DNA from: Candidatus Helarchaeota archaeon
GTDB lineage: Archaea > Asgardarchaeota > Lokiarchaeia > Helarchaeales > JABXJV01
NCBI GenBank assembly: GCA_013375355.1
Contig: JABXJV010000359.1
Location: forward strand, 1-30,382
Direction of reading: 5' to 3'
Length of the DNA: 30,382 nt
Both the position numbers and the translations under genes were made by a program. Positions within the stretch are counted from its first letter, which is position 1. Every line of letters begins with the position of its first letter. Below, piece after piece: positions 7,755 to 16,797 of the stretch. Below the pieces are notes generated by a model. It made no database searches. It saw nothing but the letters and a program-made list of their open reading frames with translations, and was not told the origin of the DNA.

Positions 7755-8843
7755 ATGGCAAAAGTAGTTGGAATTGATCCTGGTACTAAAACTTATGGTA
7801 TAATTGGCTTAGAAAATGGTAAAGTCATATTAGATACATCATTTCCTACAAAAAACATTGTCAACCAACCGGAATTAATTCTTGATACTTTGAAATCTAT
7901 TGGTGAAATTGATCTATTGGTGGCTCCCAGTGGTATGGGTGTTCCAATGGTAAAGATTGAGGATTTAAATGATAATTATTTATTTGAAATGACTCTAGAG
8001 AAAAAAATCGAAGGTAAAATAACTGCTATAAGTAAAGTCGCAAAACTATTGAAAGAAGCAGGGTATAGAGGTTATTTTATTCCAGGAGTAAAACATTTAC
8101 CAACAGTTCCCGATTATAGAAAAGTGAATAAAATTGATTTAGGAACAGCTGATAAAGTGTGTAGCGCAATTCTAGGAATTTACGACCAATCTCAAAAATT
8201 ATCAATTCCATATAATGAAACTTCATTTATATTAATTGAAATGGGATCCGGGTTTAATGCAATTTTAGGTATTGAGAATGGACAGATTGTAGATGGTATT
8301 GGTGGAACTTTGGGTGGGATTGGATTTCTATCTTGTGGTGCTTTGGATGGAGAGTTAGCATATCTTTTTGGGGAAATTAAAAAGCAATTTTTATATCAGG
8401 GAGGAGCAGCATATATAGCAGGATATAAAGATTTAAGTTTTGAGGAATTTGAAATCCTTTCTAAGCAAGACGATAAGTTTAGAATGGCATATGAGGCATT
8501 TCTTGATGGAATTATCAAAAATGTTGCTGCAATAAATTATTCAGTTAAAAAACCCCGCGAAATTTTATTATCCGGGAAACTTTCACATTTTGATGATATT
8601 AAAAATAGGCTCTCTACGAAAATCAGTGAAATTGCCCCAATTCGAAGAGTTAAAGGATTAAGTAACGTAAAGATCGCAAAAGAAGCTGCACAAGGAGCTG
8701 CGATTATTGCAGATGGGCTTATCGGAGGTCAATTTAAAGAATTATTAGAAGTTTCTCGATTAAAGGAAGCCAAAGGGTCAAATTTAGACCTAATATATTT
8801 CAAACATATAGACGAAATAAAAAAAGAATACTGTAGAGATTAG
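7755..8843 (+). CDS. DUF1464 family protein (COG2441, ASKHA-fold predicted kinase)
   Basis: A 362-residue archaeal protein of the DUF1464 family, annotated in COG2441 as a predicted butyrate kinase. It has the acetate/sugar-kinase-like fold: an N-terminal phosphate loop KVVGIDPGTKTYGIIGLE, a second phosphate motif FILIEMGSGFNAILGIENG, and an adenosine-type motif PREILLSGKLSHFDDI followed by AAQGAAIIADGLIGG. The butyrate assignment is only a family label. Its place between beta-RFAP synthase and the DHPS-like gene suggests it may phosphorylate a pterin-pathway intermediate, which is inference. ATG at 7755 follows the previous stop by 24 bases. Confidence 0.75.
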   Translation: MAKVVGIDPGTKTYGIIGLENGKVILDTSFPTKNIVNQPELILDTLKSIGEIDLLVAPSGMGVPMVKIEDLNDNYLFEMTLEKKIEGKITAISKVAKLLKEAGYRGYFIPGVKHLPTVPDYRKVNKIDLGTADKVCSAILGIYDQSQKLSIPYNETSFILIEMGSGFNAILGIENGQIVDGIGGTLGGIGFLSCGALDGELAYLFGEIKKQFLYQGGAAYIAGYKDLSFEEFEILSKQDDKFRMAYEAFLDGIIKNVAAINYSVKKPREILLSGKLSHFDDIKNRLSTKISEIAPIRRVKGLSNVKIAKEAAQGAAIIADGLIGGQFKELLEVSRLKEAKGSNLDLIYFKHIDEIKKEYCRD

Positions 8844-8874
8844 CTTCTGCCCTATTCATTGTAGGGGTTCAAAA

Positions 8875-10419
8875 ATGAAGAAAATTCTTATTGTGACAGG
8901 GAGATTAGCTTTTGATTCTATACAAGAATTGACAAGCGATTTAAAAGATAAAATTGAGATATTAAAATTACCAATTTCAATCGCTGCTTTTATTTCTTCA
9001 AGTATTCTTTTGAAATCTCTTAAAAATATGGATCTTTCAAAATACGAATATATTCTATGTCCTGGTTTGATGCGAGGTAATTTATCAGAATTAGAATTAG
9101 GAATCAAAGTGTATAAAGGTCCTAGGTATGCTTATGATATACCTACAACAATAAAATCACCCGAAAAACTTTCAACAAAAAAACCAGCGGATATTATTTT
9201 TCTTGAAAAAGAAATTAAAGAATTAGAAGGAATTACACAAAAAAAAATTGATGATAAATCATTCTTAATAGGAAAATCAGATAAGGCTGTATACATAGGT
9301 GTAAATTCCTATCCAATAATTATCGCAGAAATTGTAAATGCCCCAAAATTAAGCACTGAAAAGAATATTGAAAAGGCAAAATATTATGCCTCACAAGGAG
9401 CAGATGTTATAGATATTGGAGCAATAGTTGGAGAAGATAATTCGAAAAAACTCAAATTAATAGTTGAATCTTTAAAAAATGATCCAATTTTAAACAAAAT
9501 TCCAATAAGTATTGATAGTTTAAATCCTGCAGAAATTGAATCTGGTGTTGAGGCAGGAGCAGATCTAATTTTAAGTCTTGATAAAGGAAATATGAAAAAA
9601 CTTTCAAATTTGGATAAAGATATTGGGGTAATAGTTCTTCCAACAAATGTTGAAGAAGGCTTTATGCCACATGATATCAATGAACGCATAGAACAACTAA
9701 ATAACAATATCCAAACCGCAAAACAATTAGGATTTCAAAAAATAATTGCAGATCCATTATTAGAAGCTCCAATAAACCCTGGATTATTCAATTCCCTTGA
9801 AGCTTATTATTCATTCAGAAAATCAGATTCTAATATTCCTTTAATGTTTGGTATTGGGAATGTAATCGAATTAATTGATGCAGATGGTGTAGGAGTCAAC
9901 GCAATATTTGCATGTCTGGCATTTGAACTGAAAGTGTCTGTATTTTTAACAACTGAATATAGTACTAAGACCCGAGGAACTGTGAATGAGCTGTCACATT
10001 CTTTAAAAATGGCATTTTTAGCAAATAAACGAAATATGGTTCCCAAAGATTTACCGATTACAGTTTTAAAATCTAAAAGTAAAAATGAATTTATACAGCA
10101 AATTCCATTAGATAAAGTAAAAATTATTGAAGTTGAAAAGAAACCTGAAGAATTTTTCCCTGATACAAAGGGTTTTTTCAGAATCTGGATTAATCATGAT
10201 AAAGCTAAAATATTTGTTGCCCATTATCGAAATGAAGGATTAATCAATATTGCCTTTTCTGGAACTTCTGCAGAAAATCTTGGAAAGGAAATTTTGACAA
10301 AAAAATTAATTACTTCTGATAGTCATGCTTTATATCTCGGAAGAGAATTAGAGAAAGCTGAAATTTGTTTATATTTAGGAAAAAGTTACATGCAAGATTT
10401 GAAATTTGGTGAGTATTAA
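8875..10419 (+). CDS. dihydropteroate synthase-related protein (TIGR00284 type, MJ0107-like)
   Basis: A 514-residue protein with an archaeal N-terminal domain (residues 1-135, MKKILIVTGRLAFDSIQELT, with LCPGLMRGNLSELE) and a TIM-barrel pterin-binding domain from about 140: AEIVNAPKLSTEKNI, then SQGADVIDIGAIVGE, IPISIDSLNPAEIESGVEAG, and IADPLLEAPINPG. These are the DHPS positions for pterin binding. A C-terminal domain of about 150 residues follows. The family is archaeal and thought to act with the ribofuranosylaminobenzene arm of H4MPT rather than with plain p-aminobenzoate; that role is from family and context. TAA overlaps the mptA ATG by one base (TAATG), so the two are coupled. Shine-Dalgarno GGGG lies 7 bases before ATG. 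Confidence 0.85.
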   Translation: MKKILIVTGRLAFDSIQELTSDLKDKIEILKLPISIAAFISSSILLKSLKNMDLSKYEYILCPGLMRGNLSELELGIKVYKGPRYAYDIPTTIKSPEKLSTKKPADIIFLEKEIKELEGITQKKIDDKSFLIGKSDKAVYIGVNSYPIIIAEIVNAPKLSTEKNIEKAKYYASQGADVIDIGAIVGEDNSKKLKLIVESLKNDPILNKIPISIDSLNPAEIESGVEAGADLILSLDKGNMKKLSNLDKDIGVIVLPTNVEEGFMPHDINERIEQLNNNIQTAKQLGFQKIIADPLLEAPINPGLFNSLEAYYSFRKSDSNIPLMFGIGNVIELIDADGVGVNAIFACLAFELKVSVFLTTEYSTKTRGTVNELSHSLKMAFLANKRNMVPKDLPITVLKSKSKNEFIQQIPLDKVKIIEVEKKPEEFFPDTKGFFRIWINHDKAKIFVAHYRNEGLINIAFSGTSAENLGKEILTKKLITSDSHALYLGRELEKAEICLYLGKSYMQDLKFGEY

Positions 10420-11360
10420 TGACATTACCAGATATACAAAATACAAAATCTGATTATAAATTCAGTCTTAATAGAGTTGGCATAAAAGACATTATAAAAA
10501 AAGTTAGAATTGTAAAAGATTCAGAAGTTACTGAGTTTCCCGCTAAATTTTCCGCATATGTAGATCTTCCAAAGGAATTGAAAGGAATACATATGTCCCG
10601 GAATCCTCAAACAATTCAGGATGTCTTAAATGAGCTTACTTTTAAACCTAGTTCACATATCGAAGAATTTATGAGAAAAATGTCAACTCATTTATTAAGT
10701 AGGCATGAGTACGCAACAATTGCGGAAGTTGAATGTGATGGAATAGTGGTAATTGAAGTTCCTAATGAGAGAACTGGTAAACAACAAAAAGCTCATCCAA
10801 TTAAAGTTAAAGCAATATCAAAAAAAGAAAATGATCAAGTAAAAACACGAGTTTTTTTGAATATTTCAGCATTTGGCATAAACGCATGTCCATGTGCAAA
10901 AGATTTAATGATTGATTATGCAAATGAAATTATTTCAGAGAGAAGAGAAAAATTTGATTTAAATGAAAAAAATATAAAAAACATCTTAGACATCATGCCA
11001 ATCGCTACACACAGCCAGAGATGTAAAGGTTCATTAACAATTGAAATTCCTGATAATTTAACTATAGATCTTTTAAAATTGATTAATATTATAGAAAATA
11101 GTATGTCAGCAAAAGTACAAGATGTACTTAAAAGGGTAGATGAAGCGAAATTGGTACGATTAGCCCATCTAAACCCAAAATTCGTTGAAGATAGCTGTCG
11201 AGAGATGGCAATTAAAGTAGTTGAAGGATTCCCTAATTTTCCAGACGATTGTGAAGTAACTTTAGAAATAGAAGCATTAGAAAGTATCCATCAGCACAAT
11301 GCTTATGCCCAAAAACAAGCGACTTTTAAAAAATTAAGAGAAGAATTTAAAAAAAGTTAA
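10419..11360 (+). CDS. mptA: GTP cyclohydrolase MptA (FolE2/GCYH-IB family)
   Basis: A 313-residue enzyme that converts GTP to 7,8-dihydro-D-neopterin 2',3'-cyclic phosphate, the first step of archaeal pterin synthesis; the family uses Fe(II). Seen in order: LNRVGIKDIIKKV, KGIHMSRNPQTIQDVL, SRHEYATIAEVECDG, the cysteine motif FGINACPCAKDLM, and PIATHSQRCKGSLTIEIP, all hallmark FolE2/MptA blocks. Length is normal for archaeal MptA. It starts in the stop of the DHPS-like gene. With mptD at the other end of the window, both early dihydropterin-forming steps are present; a cyclic phosphodiesterase (MptB) is not seen here. Confidence 0.92.
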   Translation: MTLPDIQNTKSDYKFSLNRVGIKDIIKKVRIVKDSEVTEFPAKFSAYVDLPKELKGIHMSRNPQTIQDVLNELTFKPSSHIEEFMRKMSTHLLSRHEYATIAEVECDGIVVIEVPNERTGKQQKAHPIKVKAISKKENDQVKTRVFLNISAFGINACPCAKDLMIDYANEIISERREKFDLNEKNIKNILDIMPIATHSQRCKGSLTIEIPDNLTIDLLKLINIIENSMSAKVQDVLKRVDEAKLVRLAHLNPKFVEDSCREMAIKVVEGFPNFPDDCEVTLEIEALESIHQHNAYAQKQATFKKLREEFKKS

Positions 11361-11377
11361 ATGTCAAGTGATTTGTC

Positions 11378-12385
11378 TTGCCAATCCATGCGAGAGAAGG
11401 CGACTTCATTCAGACTTTAGAAGGATTAATTTTTGACGTAAAAGGCTTGGTACATCCTCAAAAGAATGTAATAGCTTTTTTGAGATATATTCCAGATCCT
11501 ACAGGAAAGCGAAGCTTAAATGGGGTGCGCTATAGAAAGATATATTCCCTTAAAAAAAGGTTTGATTTTTTGAAAAGTAATTTTCCCCATTATTTATACA
11601 CCGATTCTGTAATAAACGACTTAATTCAAGCAGTTCCTCACGATAAAATAAAGAATATTTACTACCCACATGACTATATTGATAAATTATTTCAAAAAAA
11701 GAAAAGCCCATTGGAAAAAATTATACTCAAATTTATTAAATACATTATTAAATACTGCAAAATTTTAATGATAGACTTGGGTATAACAGGATCACACATG
11801 GTGGGGCTGAATACACCTCAATCTGACATTGATTTAATTGTTTATGGGGAAAAAAATTGTTATAAACTCTATAATAATATACACAGACTTTTTGATGATG
11901 AAAGTATTTCAGTACAGAGATATGATTTAGAAGATTTAAAGAGATTATATGATTTTAGAGGAAAGGATACTAAAATTGACTTTGAGAATTTCGTTCAATT
12001 TGAGAAGAAAAAGAAATTACAAGGAAAATTTAAACACATTGATTTCTATATTCGATGTATCAAAGCTTGGGATGAAATTAAAGAAGAATATGGCTACTTT
12101 ACATATAAACCAATTGGTAATGCTTTAATTCAAGGATTTATTATTAATGACAAAGGGTCTATTTTTACTCCATGCTGTTACAAAATTGATGATGTTAAAT
12201 TTCTACAAGGAACAAAAGTTGATAATTTACGAGAGATTTTTTCTTATCGTGGCAGATGTTGCGAAGCTAAAAAAGAAGAACCAATATTAGCAAGGGGAAA
12301 GATAGAGTTAGTCAAAGGAAAAAATGGAGAACAATATCATCGTTTGATAGTTGGTGGGGAGAAAGGTGACTTCTTATGTTCATGA
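11378..12385 (+). CDS. Pol-beta-type nucleotidyltransferase (COG1665), tandem copy 1
   Basis: A 335-residue archaeal protein of the COG1665 group. The N-terminal domain has REGDFIQTLEGLIFDVKGLVHP and FLRYIPDPTGKR, typical of the family. The nucleotidyltransferase centre is at about residues 138-162: GITGSHMVGLNTPQSDIDLI, with the GS and the DxD metal-binding aspartates. The C-terminal part, from about 240, looks like a small beta barrel with a CCYKIDDVKF segment and YRGRCCEAKKEE. Which nucleotide or RNA it acts on is unknown. It lies 17 bases after mptA and is probably in the same operon. Start TTG 11378; the family core starts at once, so no longer start is needed. Confidence 0.7.
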   Translation: MPIHAREGDFIQTLEGLIFDVKGLVHPQKNVIAFLRYIPDPTGKRSLNGVRYRKIYSLKKRFDFLKSNFPHYLYTDSVINDLIQAVPHDKIKNIYYPHDYIDKLFQKKKSPLEKIILKFIKYIIKYCKILMIDLGITGSHMVGLNTPQSDIDLIVYGEKNCYKLYNNIHRLFDDESISVQRYDLEDLKRLYDFRGKDTKIDFENFVQFEKKKKLQGKFKHIDFYIRCIKAWDEIKEEYGYFTYKPIGNALIQGFIINDKGSIFTPCCYKIDDVKFLQGTKVDNLREIFSYRGRCCEAKKEEPILARGKIELVKGKNGEQYHRLIVGGEKGDFLCS

Positions 12386-12402
12386 TTTTAAAATGATTAA
12401 AA

Positions 12403-13509
12403 ATGAAAAAAGTTACTAATGATCCCAAAGACCATGATTTTATTCGCACCGAAGAAAATTACTTATTTTGTGTCATTGGTTACTCTCATCCAGAAGACCG
12501 AATCATCAGCTATTTAAAATATGTTCCAAATATTACCGGCAAATGGAAATTACACATATCAACAGCAAAAGGTAGTGGAAAACGAAGAATAATACCTTTA
12601 ATGCGAGTCCTTAATCATTATTCAGCTGAACAGGTTCTAAAATCCTATGATATTTTGCTCTATGATTATCTGAAATATGTTTATGACTGTCCTATTTCAA
12701 AAATTAAGATTACAGCTGTTCCTTATGAAGCTATAAAAGAGTATTATAAACCACAAGAAAGAATAGAATCATTATATAATCTTTATAATAAGAACAAGTT
12801 AGATACGTTACAAAGGAAAACAATTGAATTCATAGATTTTTTATCTGAAAATTCAAAAATTAATACGTCAAATTTCGGAGTTACTGGTTCTATTTTAACC
12901 AATACACATAATATTACATTTTCGGATATTGATCTTACAGTACATGGAAGGATGAATGGTCAAGTAATTCAAAATATATTATTAGAATTATTTGAGGGAA
13001 ATAATAATGAAATTTCAAGATTAAATCCTAAGGAAGCTGAAGATTGGAGAAAGAATAAGATGAAGAATTTCAATTTTAATAAAACCCAAGCTAATCTGTT
13101 ATTTGAAAGAAGATGGAATATGGGTAATTTTAAGAGGACCAGATTTTCAATACATCCAATACGAACTGACGAAGAAATTTTAGAAAAATACGGTGATTTA
13201 GAATTCATTCCTAAAGATATTGTTGAAATTGAGGGTATAGTTACTCAAGATGAGGATTCCTTGTTTCTGCCTTGTAAATATGAGATTTCAGATGTTACAA
13301 TTCTCAAAGGTCCAAAAATTGACGATATTATGGAAATTTGTTCATACGAAGGATTATATTGCTCTATGGTAAGAAAAGGAGAAACTTTTAGAGCAAAAGG
13401 AAAGTTAGAAGAAGTAATTGATAATAAAAAAAATAAAACCTACTATAGATTACTTATTGGTTCATACTTAGCCAAATCGCAAGATTATTTACTCCCAATT
13501 CTAAACTAA
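12403..13509 (+). CDS. Pol-beta-type nucleotidyltransferase (COG1665), tandem copy 2
   Basis: A 368-residue paralogue of the preceding gene: HDFIRTEENYLFCVIGYSHP, YLKYVPNITGKWKL, AVPYEAIKEYYKPQERIE, then the active-site motif FGVTGSILTNTHNITFSDID and DLTVHG, and C-terminal EICSYEGLYCSMVRKGETFR. The GS and DxD residues are kept, so it may also be active, but sequence between motifs has diverged far from copy 1 (for example LTNTHNITF in place of MVGLNTPQ). A tandem duplication followed by specialisation is likely. ATG at 12403 follows the previous stop by 17 bases. Confidence 0.68.
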   Translation: MKKVTNDPKDHDFIRTEENYLFCVIGYSHPEDRIISYLKYVPNITGKWKLHISTAKGSGKRRIIPLMRVLNHYSAEQVLKSYDILLYDYLKYVYDCPISKIKITAVPYEAIKEYYKPQERIESLYNLYNKNKLDTLQRKTIEFIDFLSENSKINTSNFGVTGSILTNTHNITFSDIDLTVHGRMNGQVIQNILLELFEGNNNEISRLNPKEAEDWRKNKMKNFNFNKTQANLLFERRWNMGNFKRTRFSIHPIRTDEEILEKYGDLEFIPKDIVEIEGIVTQDEDSLFLPCKYEISDVTILKGPKIDDIMEICSYEGLYCSMVRKGETFRAKGKLEEVIDNKKNKTYYRLLIGSYLAKSQDYLLPILN

Positions 13510-13552
13510 AGATTAAAATTAAAAAATTCAGATTATTAATTAGGTGAGTTTA

Positions 13553-13888
13553 TTGTGCGAATTTAAAGTAAAAATGACTTCTGAGAATGATGTAAAAGAC
13601 GTTTGTAAAGATGTATTATACGCAAAAATTGATGAAAATATAATCTTAAGAGATATTCTAGGAACCACTAATACAGTAGAAAGTGCAATAATAACTGAAG
13701 TAAGTGTTCCTTCTGCTAAAATGACTTTATTATATTCACCTATATTGAAAAACATTTTGAAATTATTAAAACTTCAAAATAAATGTTTTGAGGAGGGCAA
13801 ATTTGATAAGAAAATGACAGAAATCTGGGAACAAGTTAAAAAAGAAGGAGATATCTTTATAAATTCGCTTCAAAATAAACTTGGGTAA
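13553..13888 (+). CDS. CooT-like small metal-binding protein with helical extension
   Basis: Start chosen at TTG 13553 rather than GTG 13544, because this gives MCEFKVKM, the conserved N-terminus of the CooT family in which Cys2 helps bind nickel, and places AGGTGAG 4-6 bases upstream. Residues 20-65 read VLYAKIDENIILRDILG and ESAIITEVSVPSAKMTLL, the compact beta domain of the family. About 45 helical residues follow, more than in bacterial CooT (about 65 residues). The metal and role here are not known; CooT supplies nickel to CO dehydrogenase, an enzyme that shares the Wood-Ljungdahl pathway with H4MPT. It overlaps the next gene by 8 bases. Confidence 0.6.
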   Translation: MCEFKVKMTSENDVKDVCKDVLYAKIDENIILRDILGTTNTVESAIITEVSVPSAKMTLLYSPILKNILKLLKLQNKCFEEGKFDKKMTEIWEQVKKEGDIFINSLQNKLG

Positions 13889-14705
13889 ATTAAAAAGTGA
13901 ACTATTAATGGAAGCTCTATTTTATTGCGATTTTAAAGCAATTGAAGATTATGCAAAGGAATTTGAAGGGCTAAAAGATATTTGTATGAAAATATTTGAT
14001 AGACCTGAAGCTATAAAATCTAACTTAGGACAATTACAAAAAAACAGAATTTTGGGTATATTTCTCTGGTTGAAGAATACGAATACTGATAGGGTGACTA
14101 CTCAAAAAATAGAGGAAGAATATAAGAAATTCTTTAAACCTATTTCAAGAAGTTCGATTAGTACTTATTTAAATCAATTAATTAAAGAAAATGTATTGAA
14201 AAAACAAAAAGTAGGAAAGACAGTATTTTATGAATTAGCTCATGAGATTCCAAAAATTTTAGATTCTGATCCTTTTTGGTTCGTAAAAAATTTCTGTATC
14301 TATCCTGTCTATATTTGCCGAACATCATATTTTGCACGAAAATTAAGGATAGAGAAAAATAAAGAAGTTTCTTACATTTATAAGCTTATTAATTACAATT
14401 TGATTAAAAATAGAATGCAAAAATGTTTACTATGCCCATTTGGAATTAAAAATGAATACAAAACGGTTTTAAACAAACTAGAAAAGCAATATATAACTCT
14501 AAAAAACTTATTACCAAAGCAATTAGTTGAATATATTGAAACCGGTTTAGGGGAATTAAAGATTTTTAATGGTATCTCTTTATTTCCGAGTTGGAGTGAA
14601 GTCAAAGAAAAAATAGTAAAATACGCTAATCAACATAAAAGAGAATTAAAAAACCAAATCGATTCGATTATGAAAGAATGGGAAATAAGTAAAGAAGAAG
14701 CTTAA
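13881..14705 (+). CDS. winged-helix DNA-binding regulator with CxxC motif
   Basis: A 274-residue protein with an N-terminal helical region and a likely winged helix at about residues 52-120: NRILGIFLWLKNTNTD, then SRSSISTYLNQLIKENVLKK as recognition helix, then VGKTVFYELAHE as wing. The C-terminal half is helical and has CLLCPFG (two cysteines, near residue 180), perhaps metal- or redox-sensitive. Its start (TTG 13881) lies inside the CooT-like gene, so the two are translated together, and a metal-responsive regulator is plausible but unproven. It ends 3 bases from the convergent SRP54 gene. I do not recognise a named family. Confidence 0.55.
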   Translation: MGKLKSELLMEALFYCDFKAIEDYAKEFEGLKDICMKIFDRPEAIKSNLGQLQKNRILGIFLWLKNTNTDRVTTQKIEEEYKKFFKPISRSSISTYLNQLIKENVLKKQKVGKTVFYELAHEIPKILDSDPFWFVKNFCIYPVYICRTSYFARKLRIEKNKEVSYIYKLINYNLIKNRMQKCLLCPFGIKNEYKTVLNKLEKQYITLKNLLPKQLVEYIETGLGELKIFNGISLFPSWSEVKEKIVKYANQHKRELKNQIDSIMKEWEISKEEA

Positions 14706-14708
14706 TAC

Positions 14709-16100
14709 TTATCTCACACCTTTATATTTAAATTTTTTAGGCAATCCTTTTCCACCAACTGCCCCTGGTGGAAATCCTGGAAAACCTGGAGGCATTCCAC
14801 CACCTTTTCTGAATCTTCTATCTTTACCAAATCTCTTAAACATACCCCTCATCATATCAAACTGATTTAGTAATTGTTTTACTTCCCCCTCGGGTTTTCC
14901 TGATCCTCTGGCGATTCGAATTAATCTTGAACGGTTTATTTTTTTAGGATTTTCTAATTCATATTCTGTCATCGAATCCAATATATATTTCCAGACATCT
15001 ATATTTTTCATTGCCATTTCTTTCATTTCTGGGGGTATTTGTGGACCCATCCCAATTGCATCTATTATTTTTTGAGTAAAACTTTTTTTAGTTATCGATT
15101 TTAATTGCTCATACATATCCTTTAAAGTAAATTTTCCCGAAAGAAATTTTTGTTGTGCATCTTTTTGAGGTGCGATTTCTGCTACTTTAATTTGTTCTAA
15201 TAAGGATTTAATATCAGGAACTCCAAGTAATCTTCCAACGAAAGATTTTGGATCAAATTTTTCGAGATCTTCACTTTTTTCTCCCGTTCCAACGAATTTT
15301 ATGGGAGCTCCAGTTGCTGTGACTGCCGATAAAGCACCTCCTCCTTTAGCTGAACCATCTAATTTAGTTACTAAAATTGATCCAACGTCTGTTACTTTGT
15401 TAAAAGCATAAGCTTGGGCAGCGCTCTGTTGTCCTAAAGTTCCATCAATGACTAATATTATTTCTGTGGGGTTAACTTTTAAGGCAATTTGTTTCATTTC
15501 ATTCATTAAACCCTTTTCTTCTTTATGTCTGCCAGCTGTATCAACTATAATAATTTCTTTTTTTTCTTTTATAAATTGTTTAACCCCATTCATGGCTATT
15601 TTAATACTATCTTTATTGTCTTTTTCGCCATAAAATGAAATTTGATTTTGTTCAGCTAGTTGTTTTAATTGGTCATAAGCTCCTGGTCTCCATGTGTCCG
15701 CACATACAATACCTACTTTCCTTCCTCTCTTTTGGAGATATCTAGCTAATTTTGCAGTACTTGTAGTTTTACCGGAGCCTTGAATGCCCACCATGAGTAT
15801 GATATTGGTCTTGCTGGGAATAATTTTTAAATTAAAAGCCGTTTTACCAAGAAAATTCGTTAATTCGTCATAAACAATCTTGATAATGTATTTCTCAATT
15901 GTCAGCCCTGGTGGAGGTTTTACCTTAAAAGCTTCCTCCTCAATTCTATTTGTAAGTTCTAAAACTAGTTCGACATTTACATCGGCTTCAAATAAGGCTC
16001 TTTGGATATCTCTATTCAATTCTTCGATGGCTTTTTTATCTGCTCTTCTTTTAAATTTATTTATGGCATTTCGTAATTTTCTTGATAATTCGTCTAACAT
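14709..16100 (-). CDS. srp54: signal recognition particle GTPase SRP54
   Basis: The SRP core GTPase, which binds signal sequences of nascent membrane and secreted proteins and docks with the receptor FtsY. ATG at 16100 gives MLDELSRKLRNAINKF, the usual N-domain start; a TTG at 16115 would add only five residues. The GTPase motifs follow: GIQGSGKTT (G1), VDTAGRHKEEKGLMNEM (G3), TKLDGSAKGGGALSA (G4) and FVGTGEKSEDLEKF (G5). The M domain contains FTLKDMYEQLKSI and the RNA-binding SRLIRIARGSGKPEGEVKQ, and ends with a glycine/proline-rich tail (GGGMPPGFPGFPPG). At 463 residues it is of normal length. It diverges from the Roadblock/LC7 gene across about 250 bases of A/T-rich DNA. Confidence 0.96.
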   Translation of the reverse strand: MLDELSRKLRNAINKFKRRADKKAIEELNRDIQRALFEADVNVELVLELTNRIEEEAFKVKPPPGLTIEKYIIKIVYDELTNFLGKTAFNLKIIPSKTNIILMVGIQGSGKTTSTAKLARYLQKRGRKVGIVCADTWRPGAYDQLKQLAEQNQISFYGEKDNKDSIKIAMNGVKQFIKEKKEIIIVDTAGRHKEEKGLMNEMKQIALKVNPTEIILVIDGTLGQQSAAQAYAFNKVTDVGSILVTKLDGSAKGGGALSAVTATGAPIKFVGTGEKSEDLEKFDPKSFVGRLLGVPDIKSLLEQIKVAEIAPQKDAQQKFLSGKFTLKDMYEQLKSITKKSFTQKIIDAIGMGPQIPPEMKEMAMKNIDVWKYILDSMTEYELENPKKINRSRLIRIARGSGKPEGEVKQLLNQFDMMRGMFKRFGKDRRFRKGGGMPPGFPGFPPGAVGGKGLPKKFKYKGVR

Positions 16101-16369
16101 AATTAAATCGCTCAATTAATGTTACTTGATGTAAATTTATAATATGTATTTCAAAAGGAAATCCATATCTTTAATTCTTTTTAAATTTGCAGAATTTTGC
16201 GCGTAAAAAAAAATATTTTAACGAGAATTAAATTTTATTTTTTAGAATTTAATTTTTAATTTTGTTAAAAATAAAAAGATATAAGATACATAAAACAATA
16301 TTTTTAAATCAGAAAGAATAATAATCTAACACTCTTATCATTAAAAAAAAGTATGGTTAGGTAGTTGCT

Positions 16370-16750
16370 TTGTCAGATATGCAAGAAATAGAAAAAAAGA
16401 TATCAATTATTTTACGAAGAGTAGCCAATGAAGTTCAATTACACACTTTAGCTCTAGTCACAAAGGAGGGAAGAAGAATCGCCTATTACTCCCAAATGAA
16501 TGTTGATGCAGACCTTCTCTCAGCTATGGTAGCTTCTATACTCGCAATGGGTGAACAGACAATCAGACAAATGCAACAAGGTGAATTGGGTGAGATTGTA
16601 GTTCGAGGAACACAGGGTTATACTATTGTATCATGTGCCGGAGAAGGATTCCTAATGATTGGAGCTGGACCAGCTACTTCTGATTTAGGAATGACCGTTT
16701 CTGTTCTAAGGGACTACTCCAAGATGATTGGAGAGATATTAAAAATTTAA
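16370..16750 (+). CDS. Roadblock/LC7 domain protein
   Basis: A 126-residue stand-alone Roadblock/LC7 domain, the fold of dynein light chain LC7 and of MglB, which act as dimers on small Ras-like GTPases. The pattern is clear: helix (EIEKKISIILRRVANEVQL), strand LALVTKEGRRIAYYS, helix LLSAMVASILAMGEQTIRQM, strands GEIVVRGTQGYTIVSCAG and FLMIGAGP, and a long last helix. Such genes are numerous in Asgard archaea, where many small GTPases are found. No GTPase gene lies in the window. TTG 16370 is preceded by AGGTAG at good spacing; ATG 16379 is the alternative. Confidence 0.9.
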   Translation: MSDMQEIEKKISIILRRVANEVQLHTLALVTKEGRRIAYYSQMNVDADLLSAMVASILAMGEQTIRQMQQGELGEIVVRGTQGYTIVSCAGEGFLMIGAGPATSDLGMTVSVLRDYSKMIGEILKI

Positions 16751-16797
16751 ACTATTTATTTTTAATTTATAAAAGAAATTTAAGAATTAAGTCATTC

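Noticed and set aside
8856..9107. Minus-strand frame inside the start of the DHPS-like gene
   Set aside because: It is antisense to a well-supported gene, with no Shine-Dalgarno sequence and no recognisable domain.
13553..13888. CooT-like gene as KEOPS subunit Pcc1
   Set aside because: Size is similar, but the MCEF start and LRDILG/ESAIITEV pattern fit CooT, and the Pcc1 dimer pattern is not seen.
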